Part shown: one piece after another, positions 24,940 through 33,472 of the stretch
How the letters are laid out: each line of letters begins with the position of its first letter
Position numbering within the stretch: position 1 is the first letter of the stretch
NCBI GenBank assembly: GCA_046160725.1
Contig: JBJXHB010000319.1
Coordinates: 1 to 59,131, forward strand
DNA: 59,131 bases
From: JBJXHB01 sp046160725
GTDB taxonomy: Bacteria > Pseudomonadota > Gammaproteobacteria > Burkholderiales > Burkholderiaceae_C
Direction: 5' to 3'
The notes under the pieces: model-generated
The model's database searches: none
What the model was told of the DNA's origin: nothing
The model's input: only the letters and a program-made list of their open reading frames with translations
Made by a program: the position numbers and the translations under genes

Positions 24940-26142
24940 TCAGATCACGCCGTCGCGCCGCAGCGCGGCGATGCGGGCCTCGTCGTAGCCCAGGCGGTCG
25001 CGCAGCACCTCGTCGGTGTGCTCGCCCAGGCCCGCGCCCAGCCAGCGCACGCCGCCGGGGGTGGCGCTGAAAGCCGGCACGGCGTTGGGCATGGGCACGT
25101 CGCCCAGCTGTGGGTGGGGCAGGCGCACCACGTTGCCGCGCGCCGCGACATGCGGGTCGGCCAGCAGGTCGGCCGGCGTGTAGACCGGGCCGGACACCAG
25201 GTCGTGCTGCTCGAAGAGCTGCAGAACCCGCTCCCGGTCGTGGCTGGCGATCCAGCCCCGCAAGGCATCGCCCAGCACACCCGTCTGGCTGAAGTCACCG
25301 TCCAGGCCCTCGCTGCGCAGCAGCGCGGCCAGGCGCTGCAGGTGGCTCGGCGTGGCGGCGGAGAAGACGATGGCATCGCCGTCGCGGGTCTGGCACAGCT
25401 CGGTGAGAAAGGCCTCGCCGAAGGGAAAGCGCGGGCCGTTGCGCCGCACGACCGTGCCCGCCAGCGTGTGCAACGGCAGCTGCCAGTCGATCAACCGGAA
25501 CAGCGGCTCGTACAGCGCCAGGTCCACCTGCTGGCCCTGGCCGGTCGCGCCACGGGCGTGAACCGCCGACATGGCGCCAAAGGCCCCCATCAACGCGCAG
25601 GCCACGTCGCCCAGCGAGTAGCTCGGATGCACCGGCTCTCGCTGCGGGTCGCCGGTGAGATTGGTGGCGCCCGAGAAGGCCTCGGCCAGCTTGCCGAAGC
25701 CCGGCCGGCCGGCACGCGGGCCGGACTGGCCGAAGCCCGAGATGCTCAGCATGATCAGGCGCGGGTTGAGGGCATGCACCGCCTGCCAGCCGAAGCCCAG
25801 CCGGTCCAGCACCCCGGGCCGGAAGTTCTCGACCAGGATGTCGGCCTGGGCCAGCAGGCCGCGCAGGATGGCAGCGCCGGCCTCGGTCTTGATGTCGGCC
25901 GTGATGCAGCGCTTGTTGCGCCCGGCGACCAGCCACCACAGGCCCACGCCCTGCACCTTGGGGCCCATGTGACGCATGCCGTCGCCGACGCCCGGCTGCT
26001 CGACCTTGACGACATCGGCGCCGAGATCGGCCATCAGGGTGCCGGCCAGCGGACCGGCGATGGCGAAGCCGAGCTCGACCACACACAGGCCGGACAAAGG
26101 GCCCGTCAAGCCGGGTGGAGCCTCCTCGTTGCCTTCGGTCAT
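24940..26142 (-). CDS. CaiB/BaiF (class III) CoA-transferase of the mutase cluster
   Basis: A 400-residue family III CoA-transferase. It shows LSGLCVVELGFAIAGPLAGT at the N-terminus, GADVVKVEQPGVGD, and the likely catalytic Asp179 in SYSLGDVACALMGAFGAM. The middle region GFGKLAEAFSGATNLTGDP is typical of succinyl-CoA-dependent and itaconate/mesaconate-type transferases as well as many others, so the acid pair cannot be named. It shares a 1-base TGATG junction with the CitE-like lyase gene upstream, so both products should act in sequence. It is convergent with the PrpD gene. Confidence 0.88.
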   Translation of the reverse strand: MTEGNEEAPPGLTGPLSGLCVVELGFAIAGPLAGTLMADLGADVVKVEQPGVGDGMRHMGPKVQGVGLWWLVAGRNKRCITADIKTEAGAAILRGLLAQADILVENFRPGVLDRLGFGWQAVHALNPRLIMLSISGFGQSGPRAGRPGFGKLAEAFSGATNLTGDPQREPVHPSYSLGDVACALMGAFGAMSAVHARGATGQGQQVDLALYEPLFRLIDWQLPLHTLAGTVVRRNGPRFPFGEAFLTELCQTRDGDAIVFSAATPSHLQRLAALLRSEGLDGDFSQTGVLGDALRGWIASHDRERVLQLFEQHDLVSGPVYTPADLLADPHVAARGNVVRLPHPQLGDVPMPNAVPAFSATPGGVRWLGAGLGEHTDEVLRDRLGYDEARIAALRRDGVI

Positions 26143-27137
26143 CAGAAGTCCAGGCCCAGGGCCTGTGCCTGGGTCAACAGGGCATGGGCATGGCGGGCAT
26201 GCGCCAGGTCCACCATCTGTCCCTGGGCATTGCGCACCGCGGCGCGGTCGGGGTGGCTCATCAGCAGCCGCAGCACCGCCACGGCGCGGGCCAGCTCTGC
26301 CGCCGTTGGCGCGAACAGCTCGTTGACGACCGGCACGTGGCTGGGGTGGATGACCAGCATGCCGGAGTAACCCATGGCCCGGTTGATGCCGCAGAAGGCC
26401 CGCAGCACCGCATGCTGCGGATCCAGATCGGTGACGGTGCCTCCGGTCACATGTTGCACGCCGGCGGCCCGGGCATCGATGGCGACCTGGCTGCGCAGCG
26501 GCACGGTCTCGGTGCCGGCGGCGTCGTGCATCACCCGCAGGTGCAGCGCTCGCGCCGTGTCGCCCTCCGGCGCCACGACGGCGCCCACGTACTCGATGCG
26601 GCGCGAGGCCATGCAGATCTCGTGCGCGCGCCGCACGCCACCGGCCGTCTCCAGGATCGGCGACACCACGACCGAGCCGAACGGCAGCCCCGCACGGCCC
26701 TCGTGCCAGCCCAGCGCACGATCCAGCTCCTGCACGGCCCCGGGCGCGAACACCTTGGGCAACTGCACGACATGGATGCCTGGGCGCACCGCGGCCGCCA
26801 GGTCCAGCGGCAGGCTGTCGGGCGCCGCATTGACACGCACCCAGACCGAGCCCACCCGCTGCGCCAGCGGACCGATCTCCTCGGCCAGGATGGCGCGCGC
26901 GGCCGGACGCTCGTCGGGCGGCACCGAGTCCTCCAGGTCAAGCACGATCGCATCGGCGCCGTAGCGGTGGCACTTGCGGATCCAGTCGCGGCGGTTGCCG
27001 GGCACGTACAGCACGGACCGCAGCGGCGGCGCGACCACCCGGCCGGGCAGCACCTCCTCGTCGGGTGGCGCGCCCTCGCTGAGCCTGCGTCCAAAGGCAA
27101 GCAGGTCGGCGTGGTGGGCTTGGGCGGGGCTGGACAT
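26142..27137 (-). CDS. HpcH/HpaI (CitE-like) acyl-CoA lyase
   Basis: A 331-residue CitE-type protein related to citrate lyase beta, malyl-CoA lyase and citramalyl-CoA lyase, which cleave or form C-C bonds of 3-hydroxyacyl-CoA esters. The opening LRSVLYVPGNRRDW supplies the CoA/substrate Arg. AIVLDLEDSV and SPILETAGGV hold acidic metal/substrate residues. The expected GD loop is PEGDTARAL, and GYSGMLVIHPSHVPVVNELF is the C-terminal signature. ATG 27137 is chosen because homology begins 40 residues later and AGGTCG precedes it. Coupled to the CaiB gene, it suggests CoA transfer followed by cleavage. Citramalyl-CoA lyase activity is possible but unproven. Confidence 0.85.
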   Translation of the reverse strand: MSSPAQAHHADLLAFGRRLSEGAPPDEEVLPGRVVAPPLRSVLYVPGNRRDWIRKCHRYGADAIVLDLEDSVPPDERPAARAILAEEIGPLAQRVGSVWVRVNAAPDSLPLDLAAAVRPGIHVVQLPKVFAPGAVQELDRALGWHEGRAGLPFGSVVVSPILETAGGVRRAHEICMASRRIEYVGAVVAPEGDTARALHLRVMHDAAGTETVPLRSQVAIDARAAGVQHVTGGTVTDLDPQHAVLRAFCGINRAMGYSGMLVIHPSHVPVVNELFAPTAAELARAVAVLRLLMSHPDRAAVRNAQGQMVDLAHARHAHALLTQAQALGLDF

Positions 27138-27234
27138 GGACGACCTGACCGGCGCCCCAACGATGTGACGGGACGCCGGCCTGCTGGCGATCCTATGCAG
27201 GCCCGTGCCCACCGCACACGGGCATCCCCTAGTG

Positions 27235-27273
27235 ATAACCCCTGAACTTGAACCGCCTCATCACATCTGTGAA
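27235..27273. promoter_or_regulatory. Second copy of the IclR-type palindromic site
   Basis: The 217-bp gap between the CitE-like gene and Bug gene 2 contains ATAACCCC (27235-27242) and, 21 bases on, the inverted repeat ATCACA-TC-TGTGAA (27260-27273). The reverse complement of the latter differs from the site at 15777-15790 at two positions. The location between two divergent genes fits an operator serving both. Shared spacing with the 15.7-kb copy argues against chance. Confidence 0.5.
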
Positions 27274-27354
27274 CAAGCCACGCCAAGGCGCCCGTTCGGG
27301 CGCATGGTCCGGTCTGTGTCGAATCGTCCCGAGTCGACTGTGCAGGAAGCACCC

Positions 27355-28344
27355 ATGCCGAGCCCCACTGGCCATCTGACCCGATCCACCCTGCTGCGCA
27401 TTGGCGCCGCCGTGCTCCTGGGCGCCGCCAGCGCCGTGGCCCACGCCCAGGCCGCATGGCCGACCAAGCCGATCAGGATCATCGTCCCGCTGGCCGCAGG
27501 CGGTGGCAGCGACATTGCCACGCGCATCGTGGCGCAATACCTGGGCGAGGCCCTGGGCCAGACCGTGACGGTGGAGAACAAGGTCGGCGCCAACGGCGTG
27601 GTCGGCATCATGGAGGCGTCGCGCGCCGCCCCCGACGGCTACACGCTGGTGTCGGGCTCGTCCACCACGTTGGCCGCCAACAGCTTCCTCTTCAAGAACT
27701 TCACGCTCGACCCGCTGCGCGAGTTCGTGCCGCTGGCGATCCTGGGCACCATCGACTTCGGCCTGATGGTGCCGGCCAGCTCCAAGTTCCAGTCGCTGAA
27801 GGACCTGCTGGCCGAGGCCAAGGCGAACCCGGGCAAGTTGAGCTACGGGTACGGAACCAGCGCGGCCCTGCTCTGCGGCGAACTGCTCAAGAACATCGCG
27901 GGCGTGGACATCGTGAAGATCGCCTACCGGGGATCGCCGCAGTCGCTGACCGACCTGGCGGCCGACCGCGTGCAGCTGGTGTGCGACCCGCTCGGCACCA
28001 GCATGCCGCTGATCAAGTCCGGCAAGCTGCGGCCGCTGGCCGTGACCGGCCAGAACCGCAACAACCTGGACCCGTCCGTGCCGACGATGGCCGAGGCCGG
28101 CCTGCCGATGGTGCACGAGACCTGGGCCGGCTTCTTCGCGCCGGCCGGCACTCCGCCCCAGGTGGTGCAGCGCCTGAGCGCCGAGATCGTCAGGATCATG
28201 GGGCGTGCGGACGTGCAGCCCCGCATCCTGGAGACGGGGTTCATCCCGAAGCAGATCGGAGCGCAGGACTTCGCCACCCTGCACCGCGCCGACTTCGCGC
28301 GCATGGAGAAGCTGATCAAGGGTGCCGGCATCGCGCCGGAGTAG
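27355..28344 (+). CDS. Bug-family (TTT) periplasmic binding protein 2
   Basis: A 329-residue Bug/TctC-type secreted binding protein. The signal peptide runs to about residue 32 (cleavage near AHAQAAWP). The mature N-terminus WPTKPIRIIVPLAAGGGSDI and the segment AAPDGYTLVSGSSTTLAANS are family-typical. ATG 27355 is selected because it gives a normal signal peptide; codons further upstream fall in the divergent promoter. It is divergent from the CoA-transferase/lyase pair and likely under the same palindrome. No TctA/TctB gene accompanies it. Confidence 0.9.
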   Translation: MPSPTGHLTRSTLLRIGAAVLLGAASAVAHAQAAWPTKPIRIIVPLAAGGGSDIATRIVAQYLGEALGQTVTVENKVGANGVVGIMEASRAAPDGYTLVSGSSTTLAANSFLFKNFTLDPLREFVPLAILGTIDFGLMVPASSKFQSLKDLLAEAKANPGKLSYGYGTSAALLCGELLKNIAGVDIVKIAYRGSPQSLTDLAADRVQLVCDPLGTSMPLIKSGKLRPLAVTGQNRNNLDPSVPTMAEAGLPMVHETWAGFFAPAGTPPQVVQRLSAEIVRIMGRADVQPRILETGFIPKQIGAQDFATLHRADFARMEKLIKGAGIAPE

Positions 28345-28345
28345 A

Positions 28346-28379
28346 CAGCCCCGGCCGGCGACCGCCGCCGGCCGGGCTG
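28346..28379 (+). terminator. Strong GC hairpin after Bug gene 2
   Basis: Arms 28346-28360 and 28366-28379 pair over 14 bp with one bulged C and a 5-base loop, directly after the Bug stop. The tail is G-rich and not T-rich, so it does not match a classical intrinsic terminator. It could still end or stabilise the transcript. No downstream partner would be needed, since the receptor gene at 28521 has its own start signals. Confidence 0.4.
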
Positions 28380-28520
28380 GGGACGCGGTTCGGACCCCGA
28401 AATCCGCCGCCCGCCGGCGCCATCCGCCTGCTCGTCTGAAGCCGGTCGCCGTCACCGCCGCATCTGGCAGCATGCGCCCCGCTGCCTGCCGCCTGCGTGG
28501 GCCCATCCCTGGAGACCCAC

Positions 28521-30770
28521 GTGCCCGTTGCCCGTACCGCTGCCGCTGTTGCAGCCATGACTTGCCCGGCCCGGCCGACCCGTAGCGCCATGGCGGCAGC
28601 GCTGGCGCTCATGGCCGGCCCCATGGTCGCCCTGGCCCAGGACGCGCCGGTGCAGAACGACGCGCCGTCGCCGCAGCCCAGCAGCGTGCAGCGCGTGGAC
28701 ATCGTCGGCCGCCAGGGCGCCACCGAGCTGCGCCGGGCGGCCAGCGTGGCCAAGCAGATCTACGGCCGTGATGAGCTGGACCGCTTCGGCGACACCAATG
28801 CGCTGGACGTGCTGCGCCGGCTGCCCGGTGTCAATGTCGGCGCGGGCGGCCCACGCATGCGCGGCCTGGGTGCGGGCTACACCCAAATCCTGATCAACGG
28901 CGACCCGGCGCCGCAAGGCTTTGCGCTGGACCAGCTGAGCCCGACGCAGATCGAGCGCATCGAGGTGCTGCGCGCGCCCACCGCGGACCAGAGCGCGCAG
29001 GCCATCGCCGGCACCATCAACATCATCCTGAAGGACGCGCCGCGCCGCAGCCAGCGCGACCTGCGCCTCGGCCTGGCCAACGGCAGCGAGCGGCCGATGG
29101 CCAATGTCAACCTGACGCTGGGTGAGTCCAAGGGGCCGCTGTCGCTGTCGCTGCCGGTGTCGCTGTTCGAATGGCGGCGCGAGAACACCAACACCATCGA
29201 GCGGCGCATGCCCGGCACCAACGGCCAACCCGCGGCCTCCGAGCAGGTGGGCCACCAGCAGGTCTGGGGCTGGGGCTACAACCTGGCGCCGCGGGCCAAC
29301 ATCAAGTTCAGCGACGACCAGACGCTGTCGCTGCAGACCTTTGCGCAGAAGGGCTACTGGAACAACCGCACCGACCATGACAACCGGGTGATCGCCGGCT
29401 TGCCGGTGCTGGAGGACGACAACCGGCAGAACGGCACCTGGCAAAACCTGCGGGGCAACACCACCTGGGCCTGGCGTTTCCGCGAGGACCAGCGCGTGGA
29501 GCTGCGTGGCGGCGTGTCGCAGTCGACATGGCGCTTTGATGTCCAGAACCTGCGCCAGGGCGTCGAGCGGCTTCGTGCCGTCGGCGGCGGCACGGACGAA
29601 GGCCTCACCCAGGCCGGCAAGTACAGCCTGCTGCTGGGCCAGGACCACAGCATGACGGTGGGCTGGGACCTGGAGGCCCGCCGCCGCCAGGAGGAGCGCA
29701 CCGTCACCCAGCAAGGTGTGCCGGTGCTGCCGGATTTCGAGGGACAGCCTTTCGATGCCCGGGTGCGGCGCCAGGCCCTGTACATCCAGGACGAGTGGGA
29801 GATCTCGCCGCAGTGGCAGATGTACCTGGGCCTGCGCAACGAGCGCATCCGCAGTGTGAGCAGCGGCGGCAATACGCCGGTGGTCAATGAGAGCGCGGTG
29901 CTGTCCCCGCTGTGGCACCTGACCTACAAGCTCGACCCCAAGGGCCGCGACATGGTGCGCGCCAGCCTGACCCGCAGCTACAAGGCGCCCAACCTGGGCA
30001 CGCTGCTGGCGCGGCCGTCGATCAACAGCCAGTACACCGACACCAACGCCGGCAATACCGAGCTGGCGCCGGACCGCATCGGCAACCCGGCGCTGGCGCC
30101 GGAGCTGGCCACCGGCCTGGACATCGCCTTCGAGCGCTATCTGCCGGGTGGCGGGATGTGGAGCGTGGGCATGTTCCACCGCCAGATCAAGGGCCTGGTG
30201 CGCAACGTCACCACGCTCGGCCCCGTACCCTGGGCCACCGTGCCGCGCTGGGTGGCACAGCCGGTCAATTTCTCGTCGGCCACGACCAGCGGCATCGAGC
30301 TGGAGGTCAAGGGCCGGGCCGCGGAGCTGTTGCCGTCGCTGATGGCGGATTTCAAGACGCTGAACCTGCGCGCCTCGGTCAACCTGTATCGGTCCCGGGT
30401 GGCCGCCCTGCCCGGCCCTGACAACCGGCTGGACGGCCAGCAGCCCTGGTCGGCCACGCTCGGCTTTGACAACCGCTTTGCCAGCATGCCGATGCTCAAT
30501 GTGGGTGGCAGCGTCAGCCTGAACCCGGGCTACGACACCCAGCAGACGCTGGACCAGCTGCAGCGCCGCTCGGCCACCCGCACGGTGGACCTGTTCGGGC
30601 AGTGGATCTTCCGACCTGGGCTGGCCATGCGCGTGGCTGCAAGCGCCGGTGTGCAGCCGTTCGGCCCGCCGAACGGCCACACCACCACGGTGCTGGCCAA
30701 CGGCGACTATTCGCGCTTTGACCGCCGCACCGGCCCGCAGCTCAGCCTGTCGCTGGACATGCGCCTGTAG
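28521..30770 (+). CDS. TonB-dependent outer-membrane receptor
   Basis: A 749-residue TonB-dependent receptor for an unknown ligand (siderophore, vitamin or other large molecule). After a long signal region ending near MVALAQDAP comes the plug domain (about residues 45-170: RRLPGVNVGAGGPRMRGLGA, PTQIERIEVLRAPTADQSAQ, AGTINIILKDAP). A beta-barrel follows with typical SLTRSYKAPNLGTLLA and the closing LSLSLDMRL. GTG 28521 is chosen because GGAG lies 6 bases before it; a GTG at 28497 or ATGs at 28557/28590 are alternatives. It stands alone between hairpin 28346-28379 and a convergent monooxygenase gene. No FUR box or riboswitch was recognised upstream. Confidence 0.87.
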   Translation: MPVARTAAAVAAMTCPARPTRSAMAAALALMAGPMVALAQDAPVQNDAPSPQPSSVQRVDIVGRQGATELRRAASVAKQIYGRDELDRFGDTNALDVLRRLPGVNVGAGGPRMRGLGAGYTQILINGDPAPQGFALDQLSPTQIERIEVLRAPTADQSAQAIAGTINIILKDAPRRSQRDLRLGLANGSERPMANVNLTLGESKGPLSLSLPVSLFEWRRENTNTIERRMPGTNGQPAASEQVGHQQVWGWGYNLAPRANIKFSDDQTLSLQTFAQKGYWNNRTDHDNRVIAGLPVLEDDNRQNGTWQNLRGNTTWAWRFREDQRVELRGGVSQSTWRFDVQNLRQGVERLRAVGGGTDEGLTQAGKYSLLLGQDHSMTVGWDLEARRRQEERTVTQQGVPVLPDFEGQPFDARVRRQALYIQDEWEISPQWQMYLGLRNERIRSVSSGGNTPVVNESAVLSPLWHLTYKLDPKGRDMVRASLTRSYKAPNLGTLLARPSINSQYTDTNAGNTELAPDRIGNPALAPELATGLDIAFERYLPGGGMWSVGMFHRQIKGLVRNVTTLGPVPWATVPRWVAQPVNFSSATTSGIELEVKGRAAELLPSLMADFKTLNLRASVNLYRSRVAALPGPDNRLDGQQPWSATLGFDNRFASMPMLNVGGSVSLNPGYDTQQTLDQLQRRSATRTVDLFGQWIFRPGLAMRVAASAGVQPFGPPNGHTTTVLANGDYSRFDRRTGPQLSLSLDMRL

Positions 30771-30800
30771 CGCCCCCGCGAACGGCGGGCGCCGTGCGGC

Positions 30801-31976
30801 TCAGCCGTCCGCCGCGCGCAGGGCGTCGTATCGATACAGCCGGTCCAGGCTGCGGCCAACGGCCCAGCCCACGACCCGGTCGCGCAGCCAGGCGGGCACG
30901 CCGGACAGGTGGAACACGGTGGCATTGCGACGCGATCCGCGCTGTATGGCGGCGGTGCGCGGCCGCCGCAGCCGGGCATAGCGGGCCAGCGCGGCACCGG
31001 CATCGCCGCTGGACGACAGGCAGGCCGCCAGCACCGCGGCGTCCTCAATGGCCATGGCCGCCCCCTGGGCCAGGAACGGCAAGGTGGGATGGCAGGCATC
31101 ACCCAGCAGCGTGATGCGGCCCCTGCCCCAGGCCGGCATCGGCGGGCGGTCGAACAGCGCCCACCTGAACAGCGCGCCGGCCCGAGCGGCGCCGACCAGC
31201 TGCTGGATCGTCGGATGCCAGCCCTCGAACGCGGCGCGCAGGTCGGCCGGGTCGCCCGGCTCGGTCCATGACTCGACCGTCCAGCCGGCCTGCTCGACCA
31301 CGCAGACCAGGTTCACCAGCGTGCCTTGCCGCAGGTTGTAGTGCACCAGGTGCCGGCCCGGGCCCCACCAGACGCCTGTCACCGGCGGCAGCAGGCCGGC
31401 CGGCAGCGCGTCGACCGGCAGTGTCAGCCGCCAGGCCACCTGCCCGGTGAAGCGAGCGCGCTCGGGGCCGAAAAGCGCCTCGCGCACCACCGACCGGATG
31501 CCATCGGCCCCGATCAGGATGTCGCCGGACACCACGCCGCCATCGACCACCACCGATGCTGACCGCGCATCCTGATGCACGCCGTCGACCTGGGCACCGA
31601 CCTGAAGCCGGACCCGGGGCTCGGCGCCCAGTGCCTGCTCCAGCAGGTGGACCAGGTCGGCCCGGTGCACATGCAGGTAGGGATGGCCGTAGCGCTCGCG
31701 CACGGTCTCGCCCAGCGGCTGCTGGCCGATCAGCCGGCCACTGCGCCAATGGCGCATCTCGGTGCACTGCGGCACGAAGGCCACCGCGCCCAGCGCCTGT
31801 TGCAGGCCCAGGTCATGCAGCACGCGTGTCGCATTCGGACTCAGCTGCAGGCCCGCACCGGTCTCGGCAATCGCCGGCGCACGCTCGAACAGCCGAACCG
31901 CATGGCCGCGCCGGGCCAGGCACAGCGCCGCCGTCAGGCCGCCGATGCCGCCGCCCGCGATCAGGACGTCAGCCAT
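30801..31976 (-). CDS. FAD-dependent aromatic-ring monooxygenase
   Basis: A 391-residue group A flavin monooxygenase related to salicylate and 3-hydroxybenzoate 6-hydroxylases. The FAD Rossmann motif is GGGIGG (residues 8-13), the DG motif is GADGIRSVVREALFG, and the second FAD motif is GDACHPTLPFLAQGAAMAIE near residues 275-294. ATG 31976 is preferred to an upstream GTG/TTG because the motif starts at residue 8. It would use NAD(P)H and O2 to hydroxylate a small aromatic acid; the exact one is not readable. A fragment of a close relative of this gene lies at 38894-39042. Confidence 0.87.
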   Translation of the reverse strand: MADVLIAGGGIGGLTAALCLARRGHAVRLFERAPAIAETGAGLQLSPNATRVLHDLGLQQALGAVAFVPQCTEMRHWRSGRLIGQQPLGETVRERYGHPYLHVHRADLVHLLEQALGAEPRVRLQVGAQVDGVHQDARSASVVVDGGVVSGDILIGADGIRSVVREALFGPERARFTGQVAWRLTLPVDALPAGLLPPVTGVWWGPGRHLVHYNLRQGTLVNLVCVVEQAGWTVESWTEPGDPADLRAAFEGWHPTIQQLVGAARAGALFRWALFDRPPMPAWGRGRITLLGDACHPTLPFLAQGAAMAIEDAAVLAACLSSSGDAGAALARYARLRRPRTAAIQRGSRRNATVFHLSGVPAWLRDRVVGWAVGRSLDRLYRYDALRAADG

Positions 31977-32033
31977 GGCACGCTGGGTGTGGAACCCGCA
32001 TGGCTGCGTCAACAAAAAAAGTGACTTGCCGCC

Positions 32034-33455
32034 TCAACCGGGGTAGTGTGTGGGGCATGGTGGCGACGGTTGATGGACACAGGCGTAAGGTACCAGCCTG
32101 CGACGCCGTTGCGCAGCCACCATCAACCCACCCAGTCCCAGCAGCCACAGCACCGTGGTGGCCGGCTCGGGCACCGCCGCGATGCTGCCGTCCACCGCGA
32201 GCCGGCTGAAGTCGAGCTGGGCGGCATCGAAGCCCGTCACCACCACCTGCGCCGCACCCAGCCGGCCGCTGAAGCCGTCGAAACCAAACAGCTGGATGCG
32301 CTGGCCCTGCACCGGCGCGAAGCCGTTCAGGAAGTTCAGCTCCAGCCGGCCCTCGAAGTGCAGCAGGCCGTTGAGCATGAAGTGGCCGGTCTCGAAGGAC
32401 GGGTCGGCGCCCGTCAGGTCGATGGCGACGATGCCGCCGGCGGCCACCTGCATCGTGTCGGCCTGCATGCCGCCGTTGTGCAGTTTCAGCGTGCCTCGCG
32501 CGCCGATCACCATCTCGCGCGCCGACAGCAACGCGCCGTCGGCCATGCTCACCTCCCCGCTGCCACCCGGCCCGCTGCCCAGCACCGCCTGGCGGGCCGT
32601 CAGTTGCGCGCCGGCGCCGGTGAGTTGCAGGCTGCCGGTACCGCCCTCCACCCCGACCGCCAGCAGGCCGGTGGAGGCCGTCTCGCCGGCCTTGCGCTGA
32701 AGATGGCCGACTCGGCCAGCGGTGCTGCCGACGTGCAGCTCGGTGAAGTTCTGGATATTCCGGGCCTCCAGTTGCCCGCCATCGACGAAAAGCCGCGAAC
32801 TCACGAATTGAGGTGCGACGCCGGCACCCGTCATGGCGCCGCTGACCTTCAGCGTTCCGCCCGTCAACCGCACCTCGCCACTGGATCGGCTGTCCTGCGA
32901 GAACTCATCCTGGCCGACATTCATCAGCCCGACTTCGACCACACCACCCCGGACTTCCAGCACGGGGTTGCGCAGCGACTGGTTGGGACGCGCGCCCTGG
33001 ATCGGCCTGCCCACCGTCACCCAGCCGAAGCGCCCGCGGGCGTTGGCACCGGCGACGGTATAGCTGCCATCGTCCACCGACAGCAACTGACTCGTCATCT
33101 GCCCGTACTGCGTGAAGTGGCTGGGAAACGCCGCCTGGCCGATGAAGCTCTTGAGCCAGATCACGTGCAGGATCTGGAACGCATGGGACTGGCCCGCGCC
33201 CTGGATGGCGTTGTCGCCGCCGAGCATGGCCCATTCGTCCGCACGCGGCAGCCGGCCGGACGGGGCCCCGGTGAACCGGTCCGCCCAGCAGGCCACCTGG
33301 CTGATCTGCGAGCACACGACACCGTTGGCCTTGGTCAGCAGGATCAACGGGTTGCCATTGCCCTGGGCCTGGGCCGGGCCGGATGTCAGCGCCGCAATCA
33401 GGCCGGCGGTGGCGGCGATGCGGGCGGCGATGGGCTTGCCAATGAGTGGTTTCAT
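32034..33455 (-). CDS. PEP-CTERM-anchored secreted protein
   Basis: A 473-residue exported protein with an N-terminal signal (hydrophobic core AATAGLIAALTSGPAQAQ). Repetitive beta-rich segments occur in the middle (GTLKVSGAMTGAG, GTGSLQLTGAGAQLTARQAV, GARGTLKLHNGGM). A PEP-CTERM sorting signal is near residue 428: VPEPATTVLWLLGLGGLMVA and then QRRRR. Such proteins are processed by an exosortase and usually end right after the Arg cluster. Here about 19 more residues follow, which is odd. It starts 18 bases after the autotransporter stop and is probably co-transcribed with it. No exosortase gene is in the window. Confidence 0.8.
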   Translation of the reverse strand: MKPLIGKPIAARIAATAGLIAALTSGPAQAQGNGNPLILLTKANGVVCSQISQVACWADRFTGAPSGRLPRADEWAMLGGDNAIQGAGQSHAFQILHVIWLKSFIGQAAFPSHFTQYGQMTSQLLSVDDGSYTVAGANARGRFGWVTVGRPIQGARPNQSLRNPVLEVRGGVVEVGLMNVGQDEFSQDSRSSGEVRLTGGTLKVSGAMTGAGVAPQFVSSRLFVDGGQLEARNIQNFTELHVGSTAGRVGHLQRKAGETASTGLLAVGVEGGTGSLQLTGAGAQLTARQAVLGSGPGGSGEVSMADGALLSAREMVIGARGTLKLHNGGMQADTMQVAAGGIVAIDLTGADPSFETGHFMLNGLLHFEGRLELNFLNGFAPVQGQRIQLFGFDGFSGRLGAAQVVVTGFDAAQLDFSRLAVDGSIAAVPEPATTVLWLLGLGGLMVAAQRRRRLVPYACVHQPSPPCPTHYPG

Positions 33456-33472
33456 GGTGCGGTCCACCGGTT

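Noticed and set aside
23692..26370. An 892-residue frame spanning two convergent genes
   Set aside because: It crosses the PrpD and CoA-transferase genes in another frame and has no domain signal. Both real genes end in the short gap it spans.
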